DNA of 12,460 bases from Lachnospiraceae bacterium (GCA_024684065.1 JAIKXO010000203.1:1-12460), one strand, 5' to 3'; numbered from the stretch's first letter, positions 1-7,285 are shown. Numbers and translations: made by a program. Notes: generated by a model not told the origin, from the sequence alone.

Positions 1-553
1 TGACGATGCCGGCGACGGTAAGGAAAAAGAGGGGCCGCCTGGTATCCCCCACCGCCCGCAGGATGGCGCTGCCGAAATTGTAGAGCATGATGACCGGAAG
101 TCCGCAGAAATAGATGCGGATATAGCGGGTCGCCAGGGGAAGCACCTCCTCCGGCGTGCCCATGAGGATCAGGATCGGACGGCACAGGATGATCGCCGCG
201 ATCCCCACGGCAAAGCCCAGTATGATGCAGAGCATGAGGGAGGTATGTACGGCGTCGTGCACATCCCTGTCCTTTTTGGCTCCGAAATAGCGGGCCACCA
301 TGACGTTGCTCCCGACGGAAACACCGATGATGACATTGATGAAAAAGTTGGTCAGGGAAGAGGTGGCGCCGATGGCCGCAAGCCCCAGTTCCGCCATCTC
401 CTCCGACTCGGAGAATCGTCCGATGACCACCATATCCGCCGCATTGAAAAAAAGCTGCAGGATGCCGGAGAGCATCAGCGGCAGCGAAAACAGAAGAAGC
501 TTCGGCATCAGTGCGCCGGAGCACATATCGATCTCATGGGAACGGGTCTTCAT
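1..553 (-). CDS. MATE-family efflux transporter, N-terminal part (cut by window edge)
   Basis: Multidrug and toxin extrusion (MATE) type membrane antiporter, which would export organic substrates in exchange for Na+ or H+. Only the first 184 codons are here; a full protein is usually about 450 residues. Hydrophobic stretches near residues 15-45, 60-88, 104-131 and 143-165, and a fifth starting near 174, fit the first MATE half. Family-like segments include PLMLSGILQLFFNAADMVVIG (shortened here to its core, residues 25-45), the loop VARYFGAKK (86-94) and SAILRAVGDTRRP (162-174). The ATG at 551-553 lies only 3 bases after the stop of the hybrid kinase gene and has no clear Shine-Dalgarno, so translational coupling to the kinase is likely. 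Substrate cannot be told from sequence. Family call is confident; the exact start is likely but not proven. Confidence 0.88.
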   Translation of the reverse strand, partial: MKTRSHEIDMCSGALMPKLLLFSLPLMLSGILQLFFNAADMVVIGRFSESEEMAELGLAAIGATSSLTNFFINVIIGVSVGSNVMVARYFGAKKDRDVHDAVHTSLMLCIILGFAVGIAAIILCRPILILMGTPEEVLPLATRYIRIYFCGLPVIMLYNFGSAILRAVGDTRRPLFFLTVAGIV

Positions 554-556
554 CGG

Positions 557-2935
557 TCACACAAAACGGCTGATCACCGAAAGCATCTCCTCCATCGTGA
601 AGGGCTTCGGGATATGGGCATTCATACCGGCATCCAAAGCTTTCTTTACATCTGCCTCGAAGGCATTTGCGGTCATGGCGATGACCGGAACGGATGCAAG
701 TCCCGGATTCTCCAGGGCCCGGATACGCCTGGTGGCTTCCAGACCGTCCATGACCGGCATCATCACGTCCATCAGGACGAGGTCGATCTCGCCCGGCTCG
801 GATTCCTTCAATTGCCGTACGGCATCGATCCCGTTGTCCGTGATCCTTACACTGAAAGAGAATTTCCTAAGCAGGCGTTCGGCCAGTTTCAGGTTCATGG
901 GCGTATCATCCACAACGAGTACGGTGATACCGCTGTAATCACGCTTCATTGCATCTTCCGTATTCCTTTCCTGCGTCCCTTCCGCAGGGGCGCTGCTTAC
1001 GACCGTCATGGGCAGCTCGATAATGAACTCGCTGCCCTCGCCGGACCGGCTCTTTAAGTCTATGGTTCCGCGCATCATATTCACGATATTCCGCACGATC
1101 ATCATGCCGAGTCCCGTCCCCTGCGTCTCATTGACCGTGTGGGTGTTTTCACGGGAGTAGGCATCCCAGATATGCTCTTTGAATTCATCCGACATCCCGA
1201 TGCCGCTGTCTTTGACCCGGATCTCATAAGTGATCTTATCGCTGCGTTTTACAATCTTTCCCGCCAGGGATACGGTCCCGCCTTCCGGGGTAAATTTGTA
1301 GGCGTTGGAAAGGAGGTTTAATATGATCTGGTTAAAGCGCAGCTTGTCGCACTCTACGATATCCTCCCCCATCCCGTCCACGTCCACGATGAAGTCCAGC
1401 TTATTCTCATCCATCTTGACCCGGACCATATCCGCGCACTCCTGCATGAGCTTTTTCAGACATACAGGCCCCGGCGCGAGTTCCAGCTTTCCGCTTTCGA
1501 TCCTGCTCATATCCAGGATATCGTTGATCAGGTTCAGGAGGTGTTCCCCGGCCGAATCGATCCTGCCGAGATAATCCTTTACCTGCTCCCGGTTCTCGAT
1601 CTCGTCGATGGCAAGCCTGGAAAAGCCAAGGATCGCATTCATCGGCGTACGGATATCATGGGACATATTGGAGAAGAATTCCGTCTTGGCCCGGTTGGCA
1701 CGGTTTGCCTCTTCCACGGCCGATAAAAGCATCTGCTGCCGGTCCTCCAGCTCCTGCTTCTGCGAAGCGATCAGGCGGTCGGCGTCCATCTTCTGGGCAC
1801 GCAGGTCATCGATCACGGACACCATGATCAGCAGACGGTCGATCCCAAGGGCTCCCCTTTCGATCACCTGGTATTCTACCCTGATCCAGCGTTCACTCAC
1901 ATCGTCTTTATAAACGAACTCTCTCTTCTCCGCATCTTTGAAAAGCTCTGTCCGCAGACGCTTCACATCGCCCAGCTGTTCCCTTTCCTCTTCCGGGATC
2001 TCCTGAAGCTTCGCTGCCACAAAGCCTAAAAGCTCCCGGCAGTCCACCCCTTCCGGAATGTTCATGATATCATCCTGCTTGACGATCTTCACGGTATCAT
2101 TCACAAAATCCACAAGATAGATGCAGCGGTATTCCTCCGCCAGGGTCGCGATGATCTGGTTATCCAGCTTAATATGCCCCAGCTCGGTTTCGGAGATAAG
2201 GGTCGCCGAACCAAAGGCCTTAACGGGCCTGCCGTTTTCGTCAAAACTGGTGGTATACTTGACGCGGAAAGGCACACGTCCCACCGTAAGCGGGATATCC
2301 GCTTCCAGCTCCTGGGCGCCGGCATCGATCTGTCTCATCATATCGCGGTACATATCGGCATAGTCCGGAGGAAAGATCCCTGCGTCAATGGCAGGCTCCG
2401 GATAATTCTCCACCACCGCGGGCAGTCCCAGATCCCGCATGCAGCGGTAACAGGGGCGCATCTCTTTTGTCGCTATCGTATACTCCCAGTTATAGATATT
2501 GATCTGCTCACTGGCCTGCTTGTAACGGTATTCGATATCCGCAAGGTTTTCCTGGGCTCTTTTTTCATTGGAGATGTTCCGTATCCCTTCGTAGACCAGG
2601 GCTTCTTCCGGCGTATTTTCGATCAGAACCAGCCGGCTCCTTAAGCAGACCTTGTCAAAACCGCAACAATCGGAAAAGACCGATCTCCAGGTCTCTACGG
2701 TCTGCTCTTCCCCGCTTTCCACACATTTATTTACGGCTTTCAGAAAACGCTTCCGGTTTTCTTCATCCAGCCTCTTTTCCGGCGGTACATTGAGATAATC
2801 CTCCTCGGAAACGTTCATCCACATTTCCGGAAGAAAACGCTCGTTGATCCGAAGGACACGGACATTTCCCTCCCTGCAGGAAAGGATCGCCGCCGGTTCC
2901 GAATATTTACTGTTCAAGATCTCGTCAAAGTTCAT
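557..2935 (-). CDS. Soluble hybrid sensor histidine kinase with PAS-like repeats and a C-terminal receiver
   Basis: A 792-residue hybrid two-component kinase. Residues 1-120, 130-250 and 255-380 look like three PAS-type sensory units, followed by a short coiled coil (about 385-415). The HisKA H-box FFSNMSHDIRTPMNAILGF puts the phosphoacceptor at His426. The ATPase domain shows the N-box around Asn540/Asn544, G1 DSGIG (576-580) and G2 GTGLG (606-610). The receiver has the acidic pair Asp676/Asp677, phosphoacceptor Asp723 in LMDVMMPVMDG, Thr755 and Lys777. I see no transmembrane helix or signal peptide, so it should sense a cytoplasmic cue. No separate response regulator with an output domain is encoded in the window, so its final target is unknown. 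The start has an AGAGGAG ribosome binding site 9 bases upstream. It is followed after 3 bases by the MATE gene, suggesting a shared message. The kinase identity is very secure; the signal sensed is unknown. Confidence 0.95.
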   Translation of the reverse strand: MNFDEILNSKYSEPAAILSCREGNVRVLRINERFLPEMWMNVSEEDYLNVPPEKRLDEENRKRFLKAVNKCVESGEEQTVETWRSVFSDCCGFDKVCLRSRLVLIENTPEEALVYEGIRNISNEKRAQENLADIEYRYKQASEQINIYNWEYTIATKEMRPCYRCMRDLGLPAVVENYPEPAIDAGIFPPDYADMYRDMMRQIDAGAQELEADIPLTVGRVPFRVKYTTSFDENGRPVKAFGSATLISETELGHIKLDNQIIATLAEEYRCIYLVDFVNDTVKIVKQDDIMNIPEGVDCRELLGFVAAKLQEIPEEEREQLGDVKRLRTELFKDAEKREFVYKDDVSERWIRVEYQVIERGALGIDRLLIMVSVIDDLRAQKMDADRLIASQKQELEDRQQMLLSAVEEANRANRAKTEFFSNMSHDIRTPMNAILGFSRLAIDEIENREQVKDYLGRIDSAGEHLLNLINDILDMSRIESGKLELAPGPVCLKKLMQECADMVRVKMDENKLDFIVDVDGMGEDIVECDKLRFNQIILNLLSNAYKFTPEGGTVSLAGKIVKRSDKITYEIRVKDSGIGMSDEFKEHIWDAYSRENTHTVNETQGTGLGMMIVRNIVNMMRGTIDLKSRSGEGSEFIIELPMTVVSSAPAEGTQERNTEDAMKRDYSGITVLVVDDTPMNLKLAERLLRKFSFSVRITDNGIDAVRQLKESEPGEIDLVLMDVMMPVMDGLEATRRIRALENPGLASVPVIAMTANAFEADVKKALDAGMNAHIPKPFTMEEMLSVISRFV

Positions 2936-2975
2936 GCGCCCATTCTCCTCTGAAAAGCCGCCATGCTGCCCGTAT

Positions 2976-3006
2976 ATTATATCATATTCCGGCCCGGAAT
3001 GCTCAA
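2976..3006 (-). promoter_or_regulatory. Extended -10 promoter of the histidine kinase/MATE unit with an internal palindrome
   Basis: Read on the minus strand, TGATATAAT gives a perfect -10 (2976-2981) with a TG extension. A weak -35 TTGAGC lies 19 bases upstream (3001-3006). Between them sits a perfect 15-base palindrome, ATTCCGGGCCGGAAT (2986-3000), placed where a repressor could block polymerase. It lies in the 87-base gap just after the terminator of the preceding gene. Confidence 0.6.
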
Positions 3007-3037
3007 AAATAAATATGGCCCGTCAGCTTCGGGCCAT
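3002..3037 (-). terminator. Intrinsic terminator after the APH-like kinase gene
   Basis: On the minus strand an 8-base-pair stem (ATGGCCCG, 3030-3037, pairing with CGGGCCAT, 3015-3022) with a 7-base loop is followed by the T-rich run ATTTATTTTTG. The stem overlaps the last codons and stop of the kinase gene (stop 3023-3025). It separates that gene from the histidine kinase unit, which has its own promoter immediately after. Confidence 0.8.
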
Positions 3038-4021
3038 TCTGAGTTCTTTGAGCACCGAACGGATCTCCTCTTCCAGCGATGCCAGGTATTTTATCCTTTT
3101 TATCGTATTTTCCGTTTCTGTCTCCCCGAGCCTGATCTCCCCGGCATCGGAGCCCTCTGTGCCCAGGGCGCGTTTAAGATTGTATTCCAGCCATTCGATC
3201 CAGGTATATGAGATCCCAAAGAGCTCATCATATGCCCGGAAGCCGTTATCGTAAGCTTTCAGGTAGCCTTGGAAAAAAGCCGCCAGTTTTTCTTTTCTGA
3301 AATTCCCGTTTACGGTCCCTGCCCACTGCAAAGCCAGATCCAGACAGGACGAAACGGGATTGGAGTAGCCCAGGCATTCCAGATCGATGACATAGGCCTT
3401 TCCTTCATTCCACATGATATTCTTGGGATCCATGTCATCATTGCTGATGGCCCTTATGGCCGGAAGCTTTCCCCTTGCTTCCGAAAGCTCTTCCTGCGCC
3501 TTTTCAAGAAGCGGCCGTTCCGCTCCCAGAAGCTCTGCTATAGGGCTTTTCTTCTCCTTTGCCAGCCTTAGATACGTCCCGAAATTGACAGGATCCGTCG
3601 TTTCTTCTACCGGCGCCGCGCTGCTGCTATCGATCGCGTGGATACGTCCCAGTATCCCGCCGGCGATACGGCACTGCTCCTCCGAGATCATGGCAGGATC
3701 GGCGATCTCCCCATCCAGCCAGGGAAAGACATAATAATAGCCTCCGTCCAGTTCGATCATCTTTTTCCCGTCAAAAGACAGGGCGGCAACTACGGACAGC
3801 CCATGCTCCTTAAGGATACTCTCCAGGCGCTCCGCTTCCCTGTAGTTTTCCATGGCCTGCGGGCGCTTCATGATCTCCGGATTCAGGCATTTCACCGCAT
3901 AGCAGCCGCTGCTCGCCGGTACCTTATACATTTTGTGCATGAGACCGCCGGATACCGGCAGGAGCTCTCCCGTGACCGTACCCAGGCCGCACTGCTTTAT
4001 CAAAGCAGGAATATGTTCCAT
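3023..4021 (-). CDS. APH/CotS-like phosphotransferase with a substituted catalytic-loop His
   Basis: A 332-residue protein with the aminoglycoside/choline-kinase-like fold (APH superfamily, which includes spore coat CotS). It would move phosphate from ATP or GTP to a small-molecule hydroxyl. Visible landmarks are a loop at SGGLMHKMYK (24-33), the ATP-binding Lys44 in YAVKC, the catalytic loop NDDMDPKN (194-201) with catalytic Asp196 and metal-binding Asn201, and the second metal site Asp213 in VIDLE. The usual loop is H-x-D-x-x-x-x-N; here the His is Asn194, while the Asp and Asn are kept, so activity remains plausible. The ATG at 4021 has a weak GGAAAGG sequence 8 bases upstream. There is no good promoter in the 55 bases before it, so it may depend on transcription through the pilin region. 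Substrate unknown. It is not clearly an antibiotic-resistance enzyme. Confidence 0.82.
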   Translation of the reverse strand: MEHIPALIKQCGLGTVTGELLPVSGGLMHKMYKVPASSGCYAVKCLNPEIMKRPQAMENYREAERLESILKEHGLSVVAALSFDGKKMIELDGGYYYVFPWLDGEIADPAMISEEQCRIAGGILGRIHAIDSSSAAPVEETTDPVNFGTYLRLAKEKKSPIAELLGAERPLLEKAQEELSEARGKLPAIRAISNDDMDPKNIMWNEGKAYVIDLECLGYSNPVSSCLDLALQWAGTVNGNFRKEKLAAFFQGYLKAYDNGFRAYDELFGISYTWIEWLEYNLKRALGTEGSDAGEIRLGETETENTIKRIKYLASLEEEIRSVLKELRMARS

Positions 4022-4041
4022 CTGTAATACCTTTCCGAAAA

Positions 4042-4066
4042 TTTAAAAAACCCCGGGGTTTTCTCC
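4042..4066 (-). terminator. Possible intrinsic terminator after the prepilin gene
   Basis: A perfect 16-base palindrome AAAACCCCGGGGTTTT (4047-4062) is followed on the minus strand by further T residues (TTTTTTAAATTTT). It lies 14 bases past the pilin reading frame. The loop would have to be the central CCGG, leaving a 6-pair stem, so strength is moderate. Confidence 0.45.
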
Positions 4067-4076
4067 GTGGTCTTTC

Positions 4077-4671
4077 TCACTGGATCTTTACTGTTTCGAT
4101 CTCTTTTTTGTAATTGATCCCGCTCTTATATTCCATGACCTTCAGGATCATATTGTTGATATTTACGATCCTGTTGACTCTTGTATTCAGCGAACTATCA
4201 TGTCGTGCGTAATTTGATTTACCGCCCGCGATACATACCCTCACCGGATCGCCCTTACGCTCCCCGTCCTGGATCTCATTCGTACCTCTCTTTATCAGAT
4301 TCACACTGTAGCGTGAACCCTCTTCCCAGCTGTTATTGACAAAATCATAGAAGATAGGCTTACTTTCGTCTTTATCTCTCCAGTATACTGCGGATACGAT
4401 CGTATAAGCTTCATGAACACGTCATCATATTCTTTCGCACTGTCATCAAAACCGCTGAAGCTTTTGCATCTGAGGCCGTATTCCTCGGTCATCTGCGCCT
4501 GCACCGCATTCATAAGGGCCCGGGCATCCACAATGTCCTGGGCGTGATCCGCCTTATCGATCCAGCCGAGCAGCGCCGGCACAAGGATCGCCGCCAATAT
4601 GGCGAGTATCACCAGCACTACGATCAGTTCCACAAGTGTAAAGCCTTTTTCTTATTCCGGGTATTCTTCAT
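4077..4671 (-). pseudogene. Type IV prepilin-like gene broken by two single-base frameshifts
   Basis: The reading frame has a class III prepilin signature: a Lys-rich leader (MKNTRNKKK), then GFTLVELIVVLVILAIL with the Gly/Phe cleavage site, Glu at +5 and a hydrophobic helix. Two frame changes break it. The first is at the A5 run near 4646-4650: the start frame stops soon after the leader, while the frame with FTLVELIVV lacks a start and has a stop just upstream; one more A would join them. The second is near 4410: after DDVFMK the 4301-4633 frame drifts into unlikely sequence ending at 4301, while another frame continues with AYTIVSAVYWRDKDE down to the stop at 4077. Both are consistent with one missing base. 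Restored, the protein would be about 198 residues with an unrecognised C-terminal domain. AGAGG lies 8 bases before the ATG at 4671. No pilus assembly genes are nearby. Either a decayed gene or base-calling errors. Confidence 0.72.
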
Positions 4672-4719
4672 ATCAGGTTCCTCTTGTCTTTTTCTTTCAG
4701 CCATTTGATAAGTACGGTC

Positions 4720-4741
4720 GTTTTGCGGACCCCGGCAAAAC
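4720..4741 (-). promoter_or_regulatory. Stable hairpin in the prepilin leader
   Basis: GTTTTGC and GCAAAAC form a perfect 7-pair stem around an 8-base loop in the untranslated leader, about 50 bases before the prepilin start. It is not followed by T residues on the minus strand, so it is not a simple terminator. I could not match it to a c-di-GMP or other known riboswitch. Confidence 0.4.
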
Positions 4742-4781
4742 CTGGGCACAGGGTTCCGATATATATTTCGGCCCAACACGC

Positions 4782-4809
4782 AAAAAAGTTAAGTCTTTAA
4801 CTGCTTAAC
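4782..4809 (-). terminator. AT-rich hairpin plus T6: terminator or attenuator at the start of the prepilin leader
   Basis: On the minus strand GTTAAG (4804-4809) pairs perfectly with CTTAAC (4788-4793) across a 10-base loop and is followed by six T residues (4782-4787). It begins only some 8 bases after the predicted prepilin transcription start. It could end the upstream transglutaminase/GNAT transcript, attenuate the prepilin transcript, or both. The stem is AT-rich, so strength is uncertain. Confidence 0.4.
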
Positions 4810-4823
4810 AGAAACACGCATCT

Positions 4824-4852
4824 ATTATACTCTGTTTTAAGCGGATTAACAA
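4824..4852 (-). promoter_or_regulatory. Promoter of the prepilin gene
   Basis: A perfect -10 TATAAT (4824-4829) is spaced 17 bases from a -35 TTGTTA (4847-4852; four of six consensus bases) on the minus strand, in the 193-base gap downstream of the transglutaminase/GNAT gene. Initiation near 4817 would give a leader of about 145 bases before the prepilin ATG, unusually long and carrying two hairpins. Confidence 0.65.
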
Positions 4853-4864
4853 GAGCTTATGCAC

Positions 4865-5911
4865 TTACGGAAGGTTTAACACCATGTACTCTTCGGAATC
4901 CCTAAAGCCAAGTTTATGATAGAGCAGCCGCCCCTTTTCCGTCGCGTCCAGGCTGATCTCCGTAACCCCGCGTTCCCGGGCCTCTTCGATCAGCAGGGAT
5001 ACCATTTTCTTTCCGATCCCCTGCCGCTGCCACTCTCCCATCGTATATACATTCATAAGATGGGCGCGTTTCCCCCCGGGATGCGAAAACGTAGGCATCA
5101 TGGATATATAGCATATGGTGGCGCAACCGATGACCCGCTTTCCGTCCATTGCCAGGACCGTGGTCTGATCACCCTTTTCAAAATACTCCCGGCTGTTTCT
5201 GACCAGATCATCACTGAATTGATACGAATACTCCAGATCATTGACCACCTTAAGCATTTCCAGGCGGCTGCTCATCAGCAGCTCCATATCGTCTTTCGTG
5301 GCGACCTTAAAATCCACACTGTATGACAGCCGGTCCGGCAGATGATGCAGACACATATCCAGCGCATCCGTACTCTCTTTCAGGACTTTCATCAGCCCCT
5401 TATCCGGATAGGAATGATTGTCATGGTAATCTTCTTCTCCTTCCGACCGGATGGCAAAGGCAAGTTTTTCTTCTTCCAGGGAAAACTCCGCATCGACGCC
5501 GGGCTTATTTCCCCTGGCATCAAGGCGTATCCATTTGTTTAAGCCCGGAATATAAACCGTGGTCAATGCTTGGATACAGTATCCGCTTTCCGGGGTATCT
5601 CCCAGGGTCAGACGCTGATAACTGAATCCCGCGGGAATCCCGTTTGCCCTGAGGAGCGCCGCCAGAAGATTTGCTTTTCCCCAGCAGATCCCCACGCCTT
5701 CCCGGAGCACATCCCCCGCAGATACCGTCACCCGTCTGTCCTGCGCATCCCAGGAATGCCGTATCTCATCCCTGACAAAAAGATAAGCCTTTTCGATCAG
5801 CGCTGTCTCTCCGTCCGTTTCGGCTTTTAAGCGCTCTGCCAGTTCCCGGACAGCCGGATCATCGTAATCGACATAAGCCGATCTTTCCAGATACTCATTA
5901 AAGTAATACAT
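4865..5911 (-). CDS. Fusion protein: transglutaminase-like domain plus GNAT acetyltransferase
   Basis: A 348-residue two-domain protein. Residues 1-195 resemble the transglutaminase/cysteine-protease-like superfamily: Cys76 in GICWGKANLLAALLRANG is the expected nucleophile, and Asp131 in WIRLDARGNK the expected third triad residue. The position where the catalytic His should stand (38 residues after the Cys) is Gln114 in YCIQALTTVYIPG, so the domain may be inactive or binding-only. Residues 200-348 are a GNAT N-acetyltransferase: motif A QRQGIGKKM (295-303) forms the acetyl-CoA phosphate loop, and LYHKLGF (330-336) is the usual motif B end. Cytoplasmic; no signal or membrane helix. It begins 28 bases after the serine hydrolase stop, suggesting one operon. 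A weak GGGGAAG lies before the ATG. The acetyl acceptor is unknown. Confidence 0.85.
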   Translation of the reverse strand: MYYFNEYLERSAYVDYDDPAVRELAERLKAETDGETALIEKAYLFVRDEIRHSWDAQDRRVTVSAGDVLREGVGICWGKANLLAALLRANGIPAGFSYQRLTLGDTPESGYCIQALTTVYIPGLNKWIRLDARGNKPGVDAEFSLEEEKLAFAIRSEGEEDYHDNHSYPDKGLMKVLKESTDALDMCLHHLPDRLSYSVDFKVATKDDMELLMSSRLEMLKVVNDLEYSYQFSDDLVRNSREYFEKGDQTTVLAMDGKRVIGCATICYISMMPTFSHPGGKRAHLMNVYTMGEWQRQGIGKKMVSLLIEEARERGVTEISLDATEKGRLLYHKLGFRDSEEYMVLNLP

Positions 5912-5939
5912 CCCGTCTCTTCCCCGTTAAACCTGTTAT

Positions 5940-7109
5940 TTACAGCATTATTCCGTTGACCACCGCGCGAACCCTGTGATGATGGTAAAGTTCTTCGTTA
6001 GGCGCCATGTTGTGCATGTATGCCACCGAAAACTTATCTACAGGATCCGCCTCCACCCAGATGCCGGTGCCGCCGGTCCAGCCGAAGTTTCCAATATGAC
6101 CGTTGTGACCGTACTTCTGCGTCATAAGGGTGCGGAAACCAAGCCCGTATCCGTAACCGGCCAGATAATCATTTTCAAAATCCGCAAGCTGGACCGGGCC
6201 CAGCTGGTTTTCGTGAAGCATGGCGACCGTGCCGCTTCCCAGAAACTTCTTTCCCTTATACGTACCCCCGTTGGCCAGCATCTGCATAAACACTGCGAAA
6301 TCACGGGCGCTGATCAGAAGATTCGGCCGGGCGCCTGCCGGAACACTGTCGGGTTCCGCAGAAAGAAAATACTTCGTGGGCTCGAACTGTCCGGGGCCCT
6401 TCTTTGCATAGTTTTTCACGATCCTGTCCCTGTTTCCGGGACGCACGAAGGTATCCGCATCCTCAAGCCCAAGAGGATCGATGAGCCTGTCCTTAAACAC
6501 TTCCCTTAACGGCTTTTCTTCAAAAGTCTCCACCAGGACACCTGTGATCTCGGAACCGAATCCGTAAAGCCAGTGGGAACCGGGTTCAAACATTACCGGC
6601 ACCTCCGACATGGCATGTACTTCTTCCTGAATGGTAGAAGGCCCTTTCTTCAGCAGTTCTTCCATCTGCTTACTCATGGCGGCCAGCGTAGGGGTGGTCG
6701 GATTGATCGCCGGCATCATACAGTAGGGAAGCCCGCACATCATGGCAACGGCATCGCGGATGGTGATGGGCTTGTCAAGGGGCGCCGTATCGATCTCACC
6801 GTTGGGTTTTTTTATGTATTTCCGTGTATCCTTCCACTCCGGGAGATAATAGTAGAGGGGATCACTGAATAAGAACTTTCCCTCTTCAAAGATCATCCCG
6901 AGTATTGCGTAGGTGAAGAGTTTTGTCGTGGAAGCCTGGCTGAACATGCTGTGAACATCCACCTTTTTGCCTGCTTCGATGTCCGCGTATCCGGTCTCAC
7001 CGTGATAGATCAGCTCATCCCCCTGCATCACCGCAACAGCGCAGCCGGGGTTGGTCCCCTGCTCCACAAAGGTCTTAAGCAGACCGTCAAGTCTTGTAAA
7101 ATCTTTCAT
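5940..7109 (-). CDS. Beta-lactamase/EstB-family serine hydrolase
   Basis: A 389-residue member of the class C beta-lactamase-like (EstB, D-aminopeptidase) serine hydrolases. The nucleophile motif S-x-x-K is Ser60-Thr-Thr-Lys63 in FSQASTTKLF. The second motif Tyr is probably Tyr182 in HWLYGFGSE. The third, KTG-like box is replaced by HIGNFGWTGGTG (338-349), as in esterase-type members. There is no signal peptide, so it should act in the cytoplasm as an esterase or amide/peptide hydrolase rather than as a secreted beta-lactamase giving drug resistance; this is an inference. The start is set by a strong AGGAGG (7115-7120) 5 bases before the ATG. Probably the first gene of an operon with the transglutaminase/GNAT gene. 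Its upstream DNA abuts the mobile element, which may have altered its promoter; no convincing -35/-10 pair is visible. Confidence 0.88.
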   Translation of the reverse strand: MKDFTRLDGLLKTFVEQGTNPGCAVAVMQGDELIYHGETGYADIEAGKKVDVHSMFSQASTTKLFTYAILGMIFEEGKFLFSDPLYYYLPEWKDTRKYIKKPNGEIDTAPLDKPITIRDAVAMMCGLPYCMMPAINPTTPTLAAMSKQMEELLKKGPSTIQEEVHAMSEVPVMFEPGSHWLYGFGSEITGVLVETFEEKPLREVFKDRLIDPLGLEDADTFVRPGNRDRIVKNYAKKGPGQFEPTKYFLSAEPDSVPAGARPNLLISARDFAVFMQMLANGGTYKGKKFLGSGTVAMLHENQLGPVQLADFENDYLAGYGYGLGFRTLMTQKYGHNGHIGNFGWTGGTGIWVEADPVDKFSVAYMHNMAPNEELYHHHRVRAVVNGIML

Positions 7110-7126
7110 GTAGGCCTCCTTCCTGC

Positions 7127-7146
7127 GTATGTATGTATGTATGTAT
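7127..7146. repeat. Five-copy GTAT tetranucleotide repeat before the serine hydrolase gene
   Basis: Five exact head-to-tail copies of GTAT, then ATATAC, lie 6 bases upstream of the AGGAGG of the serine hydrolase (minus strand: ATAC repeats). Slippage in such a tract would change spacing in the 5' untranslated or promoter region, not the reading frame. Confidence 0.85.
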
Positions 7147-7257
7147 ATATACGCAATAACACATTACGATACGTTCTGCAAGCTGATCCCTTCACTTAGA
7201 TGGCGTAAAGATATCGACAGTTGACCTTGGCAAATTTGTTGTTCAAGGAATAAGGAA

Positions 7258-7285
7258 GTTCCGCTCTCGCTTCGCTCGCCGGAAC
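7258..7285 (-). terminator. Possible terminator hairpin downstream of the recombinase pair
   Basis: GTTCCG (7258-7263) and CGGAAC (7280-7285) form a 6-pair GC-containing stem around a 16-base loop rich in GAGCGAAGCGAG. On the minus strand it starts 27 bases after the recombinase stop and is followed by a pyrimidine-rich TTCCTTATTCCTT. It may terminate the recombinase transcript. Alternatively the inverted repeat belongs to the element end or attachment site. Confidence 0.4.

Noticed and set aside
245..1057. Long plus-strand open frame of 270 codons
   Set aside because: It lies opposite the MATE and histidine kinase genes, its protein is rich in His, Arg and Gly with no recognisable domain, and the minus-strand frame has complete family motifs.
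2174..2644. Plus-strand open frame of 156 codons
   Set aside because: Antisense shadow of the PAS-like region of the histidine kinase, with no domain and no ribosome binding site.
4668..4796. Short minus-strand open stretch ending in KWLKEKDKRNLI whose TGA overlaps the prepilin ATG
   Set aside because: The ATGA overlap is suggestive, but the stretch has no ATG, GTG or TTG start and would lie inside the structured leader. It may be a remnant, not a supportable gene.
4672..4820. c-di-GMP riboswitch in the prepilin leader
   Set aside because: The conserved core sequences of class I and class II as I know them are not present.
5976..6509. Plus-strand open frame of 177 codons
   Set aside because: Antisense to the serine hydrolase, whose SxxK motif and strong AGGAGG show the coding strand.
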